Positions 15,507 through 22,369 of a stretch of DNA of 22,663 nucleotides are shown here, piece by piece. Location: positions 1-22,663 of the forward strand of contig JBHGAV010000061.1 of assembly GCA_041946685.1 (NCBI GenBank), read 5' to 3'. This DNA comes from JBHGAV01 sp041946685. Lineage in GTDB: Bacteria > Acidobacteriota > Terriglobia > Bryobacterales > Bryobacteraceae. The notes below the pieces were generated by a model that saw only the letters and a program-made list of their open reading frames with translations, searched no databases and was not told the DNA's origin. The position numbers were made by a program, and so were the translations under genes. Each line of letters starts with the position of its first letter. Position 1 is the first letter of the stretch.

Positions 15507-15526
15507 AACAGACCCTAGATTCTGTT
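15507..15526. promoter_or_regulatory. Inverted repeat AACAGA-N8-TCTGTT in the divergent promoter region
   Basis: Perfect six-base arms (15507-15512 and 15521-15526) are separated by eight bases. The element lies about where the -35 region of the sigma gene promoter would be and also upstream of the divergent metalloprotease gene, so a dimeric regulator bound here could affect both. The remaining divergent region (15470-15618) also contains an 8-bp palindrome CGTTAACG (15548-15555) and no other clear structure. Confidence 0.35.
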
Positions 15527-15618
15527 GTAGTTCCCGCCGCGGTTTCTCGTTAACGAAGGATGAACAAGGCCTCTCCCGGTTGAGTGGTAGCGACCGGGGA
15601 GCCCGGGAGGGGGAAACC

Positions 15619-16269
15619 GTGCCACGTGACTCTGCACTCGTGCTGTGTCCAGACTTCTCGCGAAGAAGTCGAGCGGTGCTGCCCGTCATCGGTCTGGCCT
15701 GCGTATCGGCGCTGGGGGTTGGGGCAGCGGAACCGAGGCCGTGGGTTGTCGTTGCGATTCTCAACTACGCCGATTTATCGCGGGAAACGCTCGACGTCGC
15801 TGAAGAGCAGGCTTCGAAGATCTTTGGCGAGGCAGGGGTAGCCGTTAAGTGGTGGGAGCTGCCGGTGTCCGGGTCCGCCGCCGCCGACGATGCCATCGCT
15901 CAGCCGGTGGCATGGTTGAGGCTCTTGCCGCGCTCGATGGCCGACCGGTTCAGTGGCATCCCGGGCGCATTGGGCTGCACGCTCGATCGCCACGCCTATG
16001 TGTACACTGATCGCGTCCGGGACGTGGCCGCGAGGGCTGCTACCAACTTTCCCAGAGCTCTCGGCCACATCATGGCGCACGAACTCGGCCATGTGTTCCT
16101 GGGCGAAAACAGCCACGCTGCCGGGGGCATAATGAGTCCCAAGCAAGGGACGCTGGAATTCCGGCGGATGAACATGGGAGGCTTGCAGTTCAGCAGGGTA
16201 GAGGCCCAACGCATGCGCCGGCGAATCCTGGCCGAGCAGACCGCGTTGGCAGCAAGGAAGCCTCAATAG
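15619..16269 (+). CDS. Secreted zinc metalloprotease-like protein (HELGH motif)
   Basis: The GTG at 15619 is preferred because GGGAGGGGG (15605-15613) lies five bases upstream and a signal peptide follows at once (RRSR, then VLPVIGLACVSALGVGAA at 20-37). A TTG at 15580 would add 13 residues without support. The product has 216 residues. The zinc site is HIMAHELGHVFLGENSH (150-166): His154, Glu155 and His158 form HExxH, and His166 is a likely third ligand. A following GGIM (169-172) resembles a Met-turn, giving a metzincin-like layout but with two extra residues before the third histidine (HExxH-x7-H instead of HExxH-x5-H). It probably works in the periplasm or outside the cell on an unknown substrate. 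It is divergent from the sigma factor gene, with 149 bases between starts. Confidence 0.7.
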   Translation: MPRDSALVLCPDFSRRSRAVLPVIGLACVSALGVGAAEPRPWVVVAILNYADLSRETLDVAEEQASKIFGEAGVAVKWWELPVSGSAAADDAIAQPVAWLRLLPRSMADRFSGIPGALGCTLDRHAYVYTDRVRDVAARAATNFPRALGHIMAHELGHVFLGENSHAAGGIMSPKQGTLEFRRMNMGGLQFSRVEAQRMRRRILAEQTALAARKPQ

Positions 16270-16323
16270 CCCTGGAGCACCCAGTCCGCCGGAACGGTGC
16301 GTGATCTCCGGCTCGCCTTGAAG

Positions 16324-16343
16324 TATAGTTTCCTGGGAGGAGG
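16324..16343 (+). promoter_or_regulatory. Possible -10 box and strong ribosome binding site before the second Tat enzyme
   Basis: TATAGT (16324-16329) is followed by GGGAGGAGGT (about 16335-16343), which lies 9 bases before the GTG at 16353 and decides that start. No good -35 hexamer is visible 16-18 bases upstream of TATAGT. Confidence 0.45.
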
Positions 16344-16352
16344 TCATCTGAC

Positions 16353-17663
16353 GTGAGACTCACAAGACGTGATTTCTGCAAGACCGCCCTGGCGTTGCCC
16401 CTCGGTTCCGCGCTGGCTCACTACGAGGCCCTCGCGGCGCCCGCACGGGGACAAGTGAAAATCACCGCTGTCAAATGTCTGCGGCTGAATCCGAGGAGAC
16501 GGGGGACTTCTCAAGGTCTGATCAAGATCGAAACCGACGCCGGCCTGGTCGGGTACGGCCCGGGTGCGGCCGGTCCGGATGCCCGCGCGGCGATCGCGTC
16601 GATCGTGAACAGCCCCGGCATAGGCCTGATCGGCAAGGACCCACTGGCGATTCGCGTTCATTTCCAGAACATGTTCTATGCGCGAAGCCAGCGCGAGCGT
16701 TACATCCGCGTGTGCAGCGGCATCGACATGGCCCTATGGGATCTGGCGGGCAAGATCCTCGACGCGCCGGTTTCGCGGCTGCTCGGCGGCAACTTCCGCT
16801 CCGAGATCGACACCTACTCGCACCTGATGCCGCCGGACCGCAGCCTGAGTCTCGAAGAGGCGCAGAAGGATTACCTGAGTCCGGAGAAATGGAAGGAGCG
16901 GGCGCAGTTGTTGAAGGGAGGTTCCTCGGCCAAGTCCGGCGACTTCGGCGGCCTGGACTACAAAGGTGGTTTCCGCGCGTTCAAGATCGACATTCACCCT
17001 TCGATCCTTGCCTCGAACGGCGTGTTCAGGCCCGACATCGGGCCTCAAACCGCCAGCCAGGTCAGGCGCGTATTCGAGCTCGCCCGCGAGGCGCTCGGAC
17101 CGGATTACGACATTATCGTTCACTGCCACAACGAGCTCGACACTCCCAGCGCAATCAAGGTTGCCGAGGCCGTGGAAGGCATCAAGCCTCTCTGGTATGA
17201 GGACCCGCTCCCGCCCGCGTTCTCCGAGTCATGGATGGCGTTGCGGCGCTCCTCGCGCGTTCCCATCATGACCGGCGAGAACATCGTTCTGGTCGAAGAG
17301 GCTCTGCCGTTCTTGGAGAACCAGGCCGTCGATTGCCTCCAGCCGGATCTGGTGCAGTCGGGCGGGATCACGGGGGTCAAGATCATCGCCGATATGGCCG
17401 CGGTCTATCGCACGCCCATCGCGTTGCACAACGTGAGCGGCTACGCGCTCAACCTGGCCTCACAGCAGTTCGCGGCCAGCGTCTTCAACTGCCCGCGAAT
17501 CGAGTGCCGGCCCTGGTTTGACGAGGCACCGGAAGCGGCGGGCAACATTCCGGTGGTCAAGAACGGCAAGATGCAGGTGGCATCCCTGCCCGGCCTGGGC
17601 ATCCTGCTCAACGACGAGTACATGAAGGCCAACCTCGCCGACGGCGAAACCTGGTGGGGGTAG
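16353..17663 (+). CDS. Tat-exported enolase-superfamily (MR/MLE-type) enzyme, second copy
   Basis: The 436-residue product begins at a GTG behind a strong ribosome binding site. A twin-arginine signal, TRRDFCKTALALPLGSALA (4-22), is followed by the capping domain with GIDMALWDLAGKILDAPV (123-140). The barrel contains Lys211 (FKIDIH), Glu283 (WYEDPLPP), Glu309 (MTGEN), Asp332 (QPDLVQSGGIT) and His359 (ALHN). The position that is normally the first metal-binding Asp is His257 in VHCHNELD, with His259 two residues on. The protein is clearly distinct from the one at 6071-7315 (different central insert, GGSSAKSGDFGGLDYKGG), yet both share the His substitution and Tat export. The likely reaction is dehydration or epimerisation of a sugar acid or related hydroxy acid outside the cytoplasm; the substrate is unknown. 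It lies 83 bases after the metalloprotease gene on the same strand. Confidence 0.8.
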   Translation: MRLTRRDFCKTALALPLGSALAHYEALAAPARGQVKITAVKCLRLNPRRRGTSQGLIKIETDAGLVGYGPGAAGPDARAAIASIVNSPGIGLIGKDPLAIRVHFQNMFYARSQRERYIRVCSGIDMALWDLAGKILDAPVSRLLGGNFRSEIDTYSHLMPPDRSLSLEEAQKDYLSPEKWKERAQLLKGGSSAKSGDFGGLDYKGGFRAFKIDIHPSILASNGVFRPDIGPQTASQVRRVFELAREALGPDYDIIVHCHNELDTPSAIKVAEAVEGIKPLWYEDPLPPAFSESWMALRRSSRVPIMTGENIVLVEEALPFLENQAVDCLQPDLVQSGGITGVKIIADMAAVYRTPIALHNVSGYALNLASQQFAASVFNCPRIECRPWFDEAPEAAGNIPVVKNGKMQVASLPGLGILLNDEYMKANLADGETWWG

Positions 17664-17712
17664 GGGCAAGGCGAATACGTTTCGCGCTTCGGCGGTGCTG
17701 GCTCGCCGCCGC

Positions 17713-18513
17713 ATGTTAACCTTGAAAGTTGTGCCGCCTCTGAACGTCCACCTGGAGCACTACGAGGGCCCGCTCGACCTGCTGCTGGACCTCATACGCA
17801 AGCAGGAAATCAACATCTACGACATCCCCATCGCCTCCATCACCGCGCAGTACCTCGAGTACATGCAGCGCGCCCTGGAGCTCGACATGGAGCTCGGCGC
17901 CGAGTTCGTCTACATGGCGGCCACCCTCATCCATATCAAGAGCCGCATGTTGCTCCCTCGCGACCCCGCCCTCGATGAAATCTCGCCAGAAGAGGACCCC
18001 CGCCGCGAACTGGTCGAGCGCCTCCTTGAGCACGAGCGCTTCAAGAACGCCGCCGAGATGCTCCAGCAGAAACTCCTCGTTGAGGAAAACGTCTGGTCGA
18101 ATCCCCAGATCCAGTCCTTCCTCGATGACTCGGAGAGCCCGGAGCTCGCCGTCACCCTCTTCGACCTGGTCAGGACTTTCCAGCAGGTGCTCGACCGGGC
18201 CCGCACCCGCCCCATCTATGAGATCGAGGGCGATGAAGTCACCGTGCCGGTGATGATCCAGACCCTGCGGTCGATGCTGGAGGCGACGCCAAGGAGCGAG
18301 GGCCTTTCGGTCATCGACCTGCTGGAGCGCCAGCGCAGCCGCCGCGCCATGGTGACGCTTTTCCTCGCTATCCTGGAAATGGTCAAGATGCAGGCTATCG
18401 TGCTCGTGCAGAAGGACGCCTTCGGCGACATCGCGATCAAGAGGCACAAGAAGTTCCCCGAAGTATTCGCGACCGGGGAAGCGATGGCGGCCATCGAAAA
18501 GGATTACCACTGA
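17713..18513 (+). CDS. scpA: Segregation and condensation protein A (kleisin subunit of SMC complex)
   Basis: The 266-residue product contains the ScpA N-terminal signature HYEGPLDLLLDLIRKQEINIYDIPIA followed by ITAQYLEYM, then VYMAATLIHIKSRMLLP, the helical linker and a C-terminal winged-helix part (VTLFLAILEMVKMQAIVLVQ). ScpA closes the SMC ring with ScpB and is needed for chromosome compaction and segregation in the cytoplasm. The ATG at 17713 is chosen; a GTG at 17695 or 17731 is also possible, and none has a clear ribosome binding site. A TACGTT hexamer (17676-17681) lies upstream in the 49-base gap. The stop overlaps the scpB start by one base, the usual scpAB layout, and rluB follows. 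Confidence 0.92.
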   Translation: MLTLKVVPPLNVHLEHYEGPLDLLLDLIRKQEINIYDIPIASITAQYLEYMQRALELDMELGAEFVYMAATLIHIKSRMLLPRDPALDEISPEEDPRRELVERLLEHERFKNAAEMLQQKLLVEENVWSNPQIQSFLDDSESPELAVTLFDLVRTFQQVLDRARTRPIYEIEGDEVTVPVMIQTLRSMLEATPRSEGLSVIDLLERQRSRRAMVTLFLAILEMVKMQAIVLVQKDAFGDIAIKRHKKFPEVFATGEAMAAIEKDYH

Positions 18514-19187
18514 TGGAGATCGAGAACCTGACGCCTCTGGAGGAGTTGGCGATTGAGTCGCCTGCCTCTCCGGAGGGCGATGCCGCAGACCGGATCACGG
18601 CGATGCTGGAGGCGATCGTCTACGTCACCGACGAGCCTCTGACCGCGGACCAGATCGCCGACGCCCTTGGCGAGCCGCGCGAACGCGTGGCCGGGCTGCT
18701 GGAGAAGCTGGTGATTGAGTACAATCGTCCCTGTCACGGTCTCACGGTCCGCGAGGTGGCCGGGGGATACAAGATGTCCACCAAGCCCGAGCACCACGAG
18801 GCCATCCGCGCTTTCGTCAAGCGGCTCCAGCCACCCCTGAAACTCTCCATGGCGGCCCTGGAGACGCTGGCCGTGGTGGCCTACAAGCAGCCCGTCACAG
18901 CGCCGGAAATCCTCGAGATCCGCGGCGTGCAGGGCGCCGGTGTTCTGAAGACGCTCCTGGACCGCAAGCTGATTGTGACCGCCGGCCGCAAGAACGTGAT
19001 CGGCCGGCCGATCCTGTATAAGACCTCCAAGGAATTCCTCGTACAATTCGGCCTGAAGGACTTGAGCGAGTTGCCGACCCTCAAGGAATTCGAGGAGCTC
19101 AAGAGCATGGCTCTGGGCGAGGATGAGGCGCCGCCTCCAGAGCCTGCCCCTGCGGGTCAGCCGGCGCCGGAACCAACGGATGGCTGA
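18513..19187 (+). CDS. scpB: Segregation and condensation protein B
   Basis: The 224-residue product has the two winged-helix modules of ScpB: ITAMLEAIVYVTDEPLTADQ and then LAVVAYKQPVTAPEILEIRG, followed by the typical GVLKTLLDRKLIVTAGRK. A conserved GRPILYKTSKEFLVQFGL segment closes the second module. A proline/alanine/glutamate-rich tail (APPPEPAPAGQPAPEP) follows. ScpB dimers bind ScpA in the SMC complex. Both ends overlap neighbours: TGATG shares one base with scpA, and the stop shares one base with the rluB start, so the three genes are translationally coupled. Confidence 0.93.
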   Translation: MEIENLTPLEELAIESPASPEGDAADRITAMLEAIVYVTDEPLTADQIADALGEPRERVAGLLEKLVIEYNRPCHGLTVREVAGGYKMSTKPEHHEAIRAFVKRLQPPLKLSMAALETLAVVAYKQPVTAPEILEIRGVQGAGVLKTLLDRKLIVTAGRKNVIGRPILYKTSKEFLVQFGLKDLSELPTLKEFEELKSMALGEDEAPPPEPAPAGQPAPEPTDG

Positions 19188-19918
19188 TGTCCGAGGAGCG
19201 GCTCCAGAAGATCCTGGCCCGGGCGGGCGTTGCCAGCCGCCGGAAGGCCGAGCAGTTGATCCTTGAGGGCCGGGTCTCGGTCAACGGGCGGGTCGTGGAC
19301 CGCCTCGGCAGCAAGGCTGATCTGGACCGCGACCACGTCAAGGTGGATGGACGCCTGCTGCGCCCTCCGAAGCGGCTTGTATATCTGGCCCTCAACAAAC
19401 CCGACCGAGTGGTGACGACGGTTCACGATCCCCAGGGCCGGACGACCGTGATGGATCTGGTCAAAGGCGTCAAGGAGCGCATCTTTCCGGTTGGCCGGCT
19501 GGACTACCATAGTGAAGGGTTGCTGCTCTTGACCAACGACGGTGAACTGGCCCACCTTCTGACCGCGGCATCGAGCCACGTGCCCAAGACGTACCTGGTC
19601 AAAGTCAACGGGATGCTGGCTCCGGAGGAGGAAGAGCAGTTTCGCGAGGGCATCCCGCTGCACGGCCGCCGCACGGCTCCTGCCGGCCTGCGCCTGGTGA
19701 AGAGGGCCGAGAATCCCTGGTACGAGGTGCGCCTCATCGAGGGCCGGCAGAACCAGGTGCGGATCATGTTCAACCACTTTGGAAGGCTGGTCGAGAAGCT
19801 GAGGCGGGTCAGAATCGGCCACCTGGAGTTGGGCCGGTTGAAGCCTGGCGAGGTGCGCACGCTGACCGCCGCCGAGGTTCAGCGCTTCAAGCGCGTGTCG
19901 GGAGGAGCGCGTGCCTGA
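19187..19918 (+). CDS. rluB: 23S rRNA pseudouridine synthase (RluB/RsuA family)
   Basis: The 243-residue product has an N-terminal S4 RNA-binding domain (RLQKILARAGVASRRKAEQL, residues 5-24; EGRVSVNGRVV). The RsuA/RluB-type catalytic domain follows, with the active-site aspartate in VGRLDYHSEGLLLLTNDGEL and the C-terminal RQNQVRIMFNHFG and LRRVRIGHLELG motifs. It isomerises a uridine in ribosomal RNA. Location directly after scpAB is the usual setting for rluB, which favours 23S rRNA over 16S as target. The start overlaps the scpB stop. The motif normally written 'RNRQVRRM' is QNQVRIM here, a mild divergence. Confidence 0.9.
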   Translation: MSEERLQKILARAGVASRRKAEQLILEGRVSVNGRVVDRLGSKADLDRDHVKVDGRLLRPPKRLVYLALNKPDRVVTTVHDPQGRTTVMDLVKGVKERIFPVGRLDYHSEGLLLLTNDGELAHLLTAASSHVPKTYLVKVNGMLAPEEEEQFREGIPLHGRRTAPAGLRLVKRAENPWYEVRLIEGRQNQVRIMFNHFGRLVEKLRRVRIGHLELGRLKPGEVRTLTAAEVQRFKRVSGGARA

Positions 19919-20315
19919 GCAGGGCATGATCGCCGCGCTCTTGCGAACCTCCCGGGTGATCGCCGTGGTAGGTCTGTCCGGCAAGAAGCGCCGGCCGAGC
20001 TTTGGGGTGTCCGAGTACATGCAGAGAGCCGGCTACCGGATCATCCCCGTGAACCCGAATGAGACCAGCGTCCTCGGCGAGCCGGCCTACCCGGAACTGG
20101 AGGCGGTGCCGGAGAAGATCGATATCGTCAACATCTTCCGGCGCTCCGAGTTCGTTCCCGCGATCGTTGAGGCGGCCATCCGGATCGGCGTCAAAGCGAT
20201 CTGGATGCAGGAAGGCGTGATCCACGAAGAAGCCGCCGCCCGGGCCCGCGCCGCCGGGCTGGCCGTGGTGATGGATCGCTGCATCCTCAAGGAGCACCAG
20301 CGTCTGCCTCGCTGA
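19911..20315 (+). CDS. CoA-binding domain protein (YccU-like Rossmann fold)
   Basis: The 134-residue product is a single CoA_binding domain: VIAVVGLSGKKRRPSFGVSE near the N-terminus (nucleotide loop and the following helix), YRIIPVNPNETSVLGEPAYP, IDIVNIFRRSEFVP, and KAIWMQEGVIHEEAAARARA with VVMDRCILKEH at the end. Members bind CoA or a similar nucleotide; the physiological role is not established. The GTG at 19911 is chosen because GGGAGGAG (19900-19907) lies three bases upstream; it overlaps the rluB stop by eight bases. The 3' end overlaps the convergent DUF192 gene by 29 bases. Confidence 0.85.
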   Translation: MPEQGMIAALLRTSRVIAVVGLSGKKRRPSFGVSEYMQRAGYRIIPVNPNETSVLGEPAYPELEAVPEKIDIVNIFRRSEFVPAIVEAAIRIGVKAIWMQEGVIHEEAAARARAAGLAVVMDRCILKEHQRLPR

Positions 20316-20670
20316 ACTCCAATTGGTCCCCCGGTTGCGTCTGCGCCGCAGCCGCAGTCCCGGCGGGCAGCTCGAGAACGGAGTGGGCCCGGAGACACAA
20401 CGAGATGCGCCGTGGACCCATGCCGGCGCGAATCTTGAGAACCTTCTTCGCCCGGTCGAGAAAGACCACGTCGATCGGGAACTTCATGCCGAAGGTGTGG
20501 ACGCCTTCACACGGGATGATCCACAGCCCTTGGCCTGAAGGGAGACTGTCATGTTTCAGCAACCCGACACGCCGCTTCCGGCTTGTGTCGGCAACTTCCG
20601 CCCGGTCGGCCAGGACGCTGCCACGGGTTAGGTTCCGGATGTGCAGTCCCGTCCTCCGGCCGTCAAGCAC
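20287..20670 (-). CDS. DUF192 family protein
   Basis: The 127-residue product carries the DUF192 pattern: EVADTSRKRRVGLLKHDSL, a central GMKFPIDVVFLDRAKKVLKI (the family's 'W-M-K-N-T-x-x-P-L-D-x-x-F-x-D' strand pair, here FGMKFPID), and AHSVLELPAG close to a GDQLEF end. Archaeal and bacterial DUF192 proteins are small beta-rich domains of unknown function, often secreted; no signal peptide is visible here. The start is a GTG at 20670, 13 bases after the stop of the TPR-like gene, so the two form an operon. No good ribosome binding site is seen. Confidence 0.75.
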   Translation of the reverse strand: MLDGRRTGLHIRNLTRGSVLADRAEVADTSRKRRVGLLKHDSLPSGQGLWIIPCEGVHTFGMKFPIDVVFLDRAKKVLKIRAGMGPRRISLCLRAHSVLELPAGTAAAAQTQPGDQLEFSEADAGAP

Positions 20671-20683
20671 CGCGCGCGAGCCG

Positions 20684-21607
20684 CTACCGCATCTTCGCCG
20701 CTTCCTGTCTCATCGCCTGGGCGTTGCGATAGGCGTCGCTGGCGTGCGAACCGGGGATTTTAGACGCCTTGTCGCTGAAATCGGCCGCCTCCAGCACCCG
20801 CTTCCGGTTCATAGTCTGCCTGCCGAGCTGGTAGTTGGCCACCCCCAGGGCGAAAAGCGCCGGCCCCAGCATGGCATTGTTGCCCTGGATGTGGGGCAGC
20901 GCCGCCCGCAGGTTCCGGTCCACTTCGAAAAATGCGTTCCTTTGTGCCTGGATCATGCCGATGTAGTAGTAGCCGTGACCGAGCGCGAGACTTCGCTTGC
21001 GGCCCCAGTCGGCATCCGACATGCCTTCGGGCTTGGTCGCCTTGTTCATGGCGGCAACCAGCCGCTGCGAGTAGGTCAGCGCCTGGCCGGTCTGCTGCTT
21101 GGACATGGCCGTATCCGCAAGCACCAGCAGGAGGTCCACGCTGTTGGGCAGATTGGCGAGCCCCTTCTCGGCGACCGCAGTGATTTCGGAGGTCTTGCCC
21201 AGCTTCGTGAGCGCCGCGAAGTAGCTGGTATAGCCGCCCTCATCCAGATATCGGCTCTTCGGATTTTGTTTCTCCAGCGTCTGGAGCAGGTCGATGGCGA
21301 CGTCCGGCTCCGCCGTGAGGGACAGGGAGTAGAGCGCGTATTCACTGAACGCATCGACGTCGCGGGCCCAGGCGAGACGTTCCTTCCACGCCTTCTTCAT
21401 GTCCGCAGCTTCAGGCTCTTCGATGGCGAGTTCCTCGGTCGCCAGAGCATGGGTCTGGGCCGACAACTTCTTTACCAGTTCGACGTCCTTCTTGGCTTCC
21501 GCGTCCTTGAGCGCCGCGAAAGACTCGTCCAGGGTCTGGGCAAGACCCGCAGCGGGTCCGAGAATCAGCAGGGCACCAAGGCATACACATAATACACGTA
21601 GGTTCAT
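20684..21607 (-). CDS. Secreted TPR-like repeat protein
   Basis: The 307-residue product has a signal peptide (MNLRVLCVCLGALLILGPAAGLAQ, 24 residues with cleavage after LAQ; written here only to show its type). A helical repeat domain follows, with alternating hydrophobic pairs typical of tetratricopeptide repeats, for example YTSYFAALTKLGKTSEITAV, VDLLLVLADTAMSKQQTGQA and ALFALGVANYQLGRQTM. It should act in the periplasm as a protein-protein interaction scaffold; no enzymatic motif is seen. GGAG lies seven bases before the ATG, and a TATAAT promoter is just upstream. The DUF192 gene follows in the same transcript. Confidence 0.75.
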   Translation of the reverse strand: MNLRVLCVCLGALLILGPAAGLAQTLDESFAALKDAEAKKDVELVKKLSAQTHALATEELAIEEPEAADMKKAWKERLAWARDVDAFSEYALYSLSLTAEPDVAIDLLQTLEKQNPKSRYLDEGGYTSYFAALTKLGKTSEITAVAEKGLANLPNSVDLLLVLADTAMSKQQTGQALTYSQRLVAAMNKATKPEGMSDADWGRKRSLALGHGYYYIGMIQAQRNAFFEVDRNLRAALPHIQGNNAMLGPALFALGVANYQLGRQTMNRKRVLEAADFSDKASKIPGSHASDAYRNAQAMRQEAAKMR

Positions 21608-21633
21608 GACAGTCTCCTCAGTACAGCCTCAAT

Positions 21634-21662
21634 ATTATAGGGCTTCGGAGGCGTCTGGCGAA
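21634..21662 (-). promoter_or_regulatory. Sigma-70-type promoter of the TPR-DUF192 operon
   Basis: On the minus strand a perfect TATAAT -10 box (21639-21634) is preceded by TTCGCC (21662-21657), which keeps three of six -35 consensus bases, at a 17-base spacer. Transcription would start about 20 bases before the ATG at 21607. The -35 box abuts the terminator hairpin of the upstream gene. Confidence 0.55.
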
Positions 21663-21680
21663 AGCCCCGCCCGGGGGCTT
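21662..21680 (-). terminator. Intrinsic terminator-like hairpin after the coiled-coil gene
   Basis: AAGCCCC and GGGGCTT (7 bp, perfect) flank a five-base loop directly after the stop codon of the coiled-coil gene, and a short TTT ends the stem on the minus strand. The stem is symmetric, so it could also stop plus-strand transcripts. Confidence 0.55.
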
Positions 21681-22238
21681 CTAGAGATTGTCGGGCAGAT
21701 GAACGGGTAGGCTGGCTACGTCCGTGATCGTCTTGAGCTTCGCCACGGCAGTGCGGTACTCATGCCACCGGCCCTGCTGGGAGTTGACCGCGTCGCTCAG
21801 TTCCCGTATGACTTCCGCCTGGCTGTCCAGACGCGCGTCGATCCGCGAGATGGCCGCCAACACCTGCTCCAAGATGGTCTCGAGCCTGGCGGCTTCGGCG
21901 TCGCGGCTGCGCTCCTGGCCTTTCATGATCGCAGCCAGGCCGTGAGTCAGGCTCCGCGCCACCTGCTCGGCGGCCTGCCCGAGGGGGTCGTCGGCGGGGG
22001 ACCGGCTGTCTACGACGGCCCCGGCCGGATCAGGGGCGCGCCCCATCTGCTGTACCGCCGGTGGCTGCGCTGTCGCCTGCGGAGCGGCCGGAACCATCGG
22101 CGTCACGGGCTCTAGCAGGGGTTGCTGGAAGTCGCCGTTCGAACTTCCCGACACAAAAATCTCATTCAGCCGCTGCCGATAGGACTCCCGCAGATCTGCA
22201 TCAGCGGGGCGCGAGCTCCTCGCGCGCTTTAGAATCAC
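21681..22238 (-). CDS. Hypothetical coiled-coil protein next to ssrA
   Basis: The frame is open from 22364, but GGGAGGA (22251-22245) lies seven bases before a GTG at 22238, which gives 185 residues and is taken as the start. The N-terminus is basic (ILKRARSSR). Residues 42-88 are rich in proline, alanine and glutamine and probably disordered. Residues about 112-170 form a predicted coiled coil with regular hydrophobic spacing (ARLETILEQVLAAISRIDAR, then SQAEVIRELSDAVNSQQG). No signal peptide, membrane segment or known motif is seen, and I do not recognise a family. It lies downstream of tmRNA on the same strand and ends at a terminator. Confidence 0.55.
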   Translation of the reverse strand: MILKRARSSRPADADLRESYRQRLNEIFVSGSSNGDFQQPLLEPVTPMVPAAPQATAQPPAVQQMGRAPDPAGAVVDSRSPADDPLGQAAEQVARSLTHGLAAIMKGQERSRDAEAARLETILEQVLAAISRIDARLDSQAEVIRELSDAVNSQQGRWHEYRTAVAKLKTITDVASLPVHLPDNL

Positions 22239-22248
22239 CAAGTATCCT

Positions 22249-22276
22249 CCCACTCTTGATGGTAGTGCGGAGTGGG
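22249..22276 (-). promoter_or_regulatory. Inverted repeat overlapping the ribosome binding site of the coiled-coil gene
   Basis: CCCACTC and GAGTGGG (7-bp perfect arms, 14-base spacer) lie just upstream of the GTG at 22238. On the transcript the 3' arm includes the first bases of the GGGAGGA ribosome binding site, so a hairpin could hide it. The rest of the 131-base gap to ssrA shows no clear terminator or promoter; TACCAT (22264-22259) is a weak -10 candidate within the hairpin loop. Confidence 0.35.
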
Positions 22277-22369
22277 CCGCGAAACGAGGAACGGAAGTAC
22301 TCTCGGAGACCGGGACCTTTTCGGCTTTAAGACCAGTACTTTGGTACACGCCCCGCCGAGCCACCAGGA

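Noticed and set aside
16291..16316. ECF-type promoter (GGAAC -35) before the second Tat enzyme
   Set aside because: GGAAC is present at 16291-16295 but no matching -10 motif is found at 16-17 bases, and the same element is not seen before the other cluster genes.
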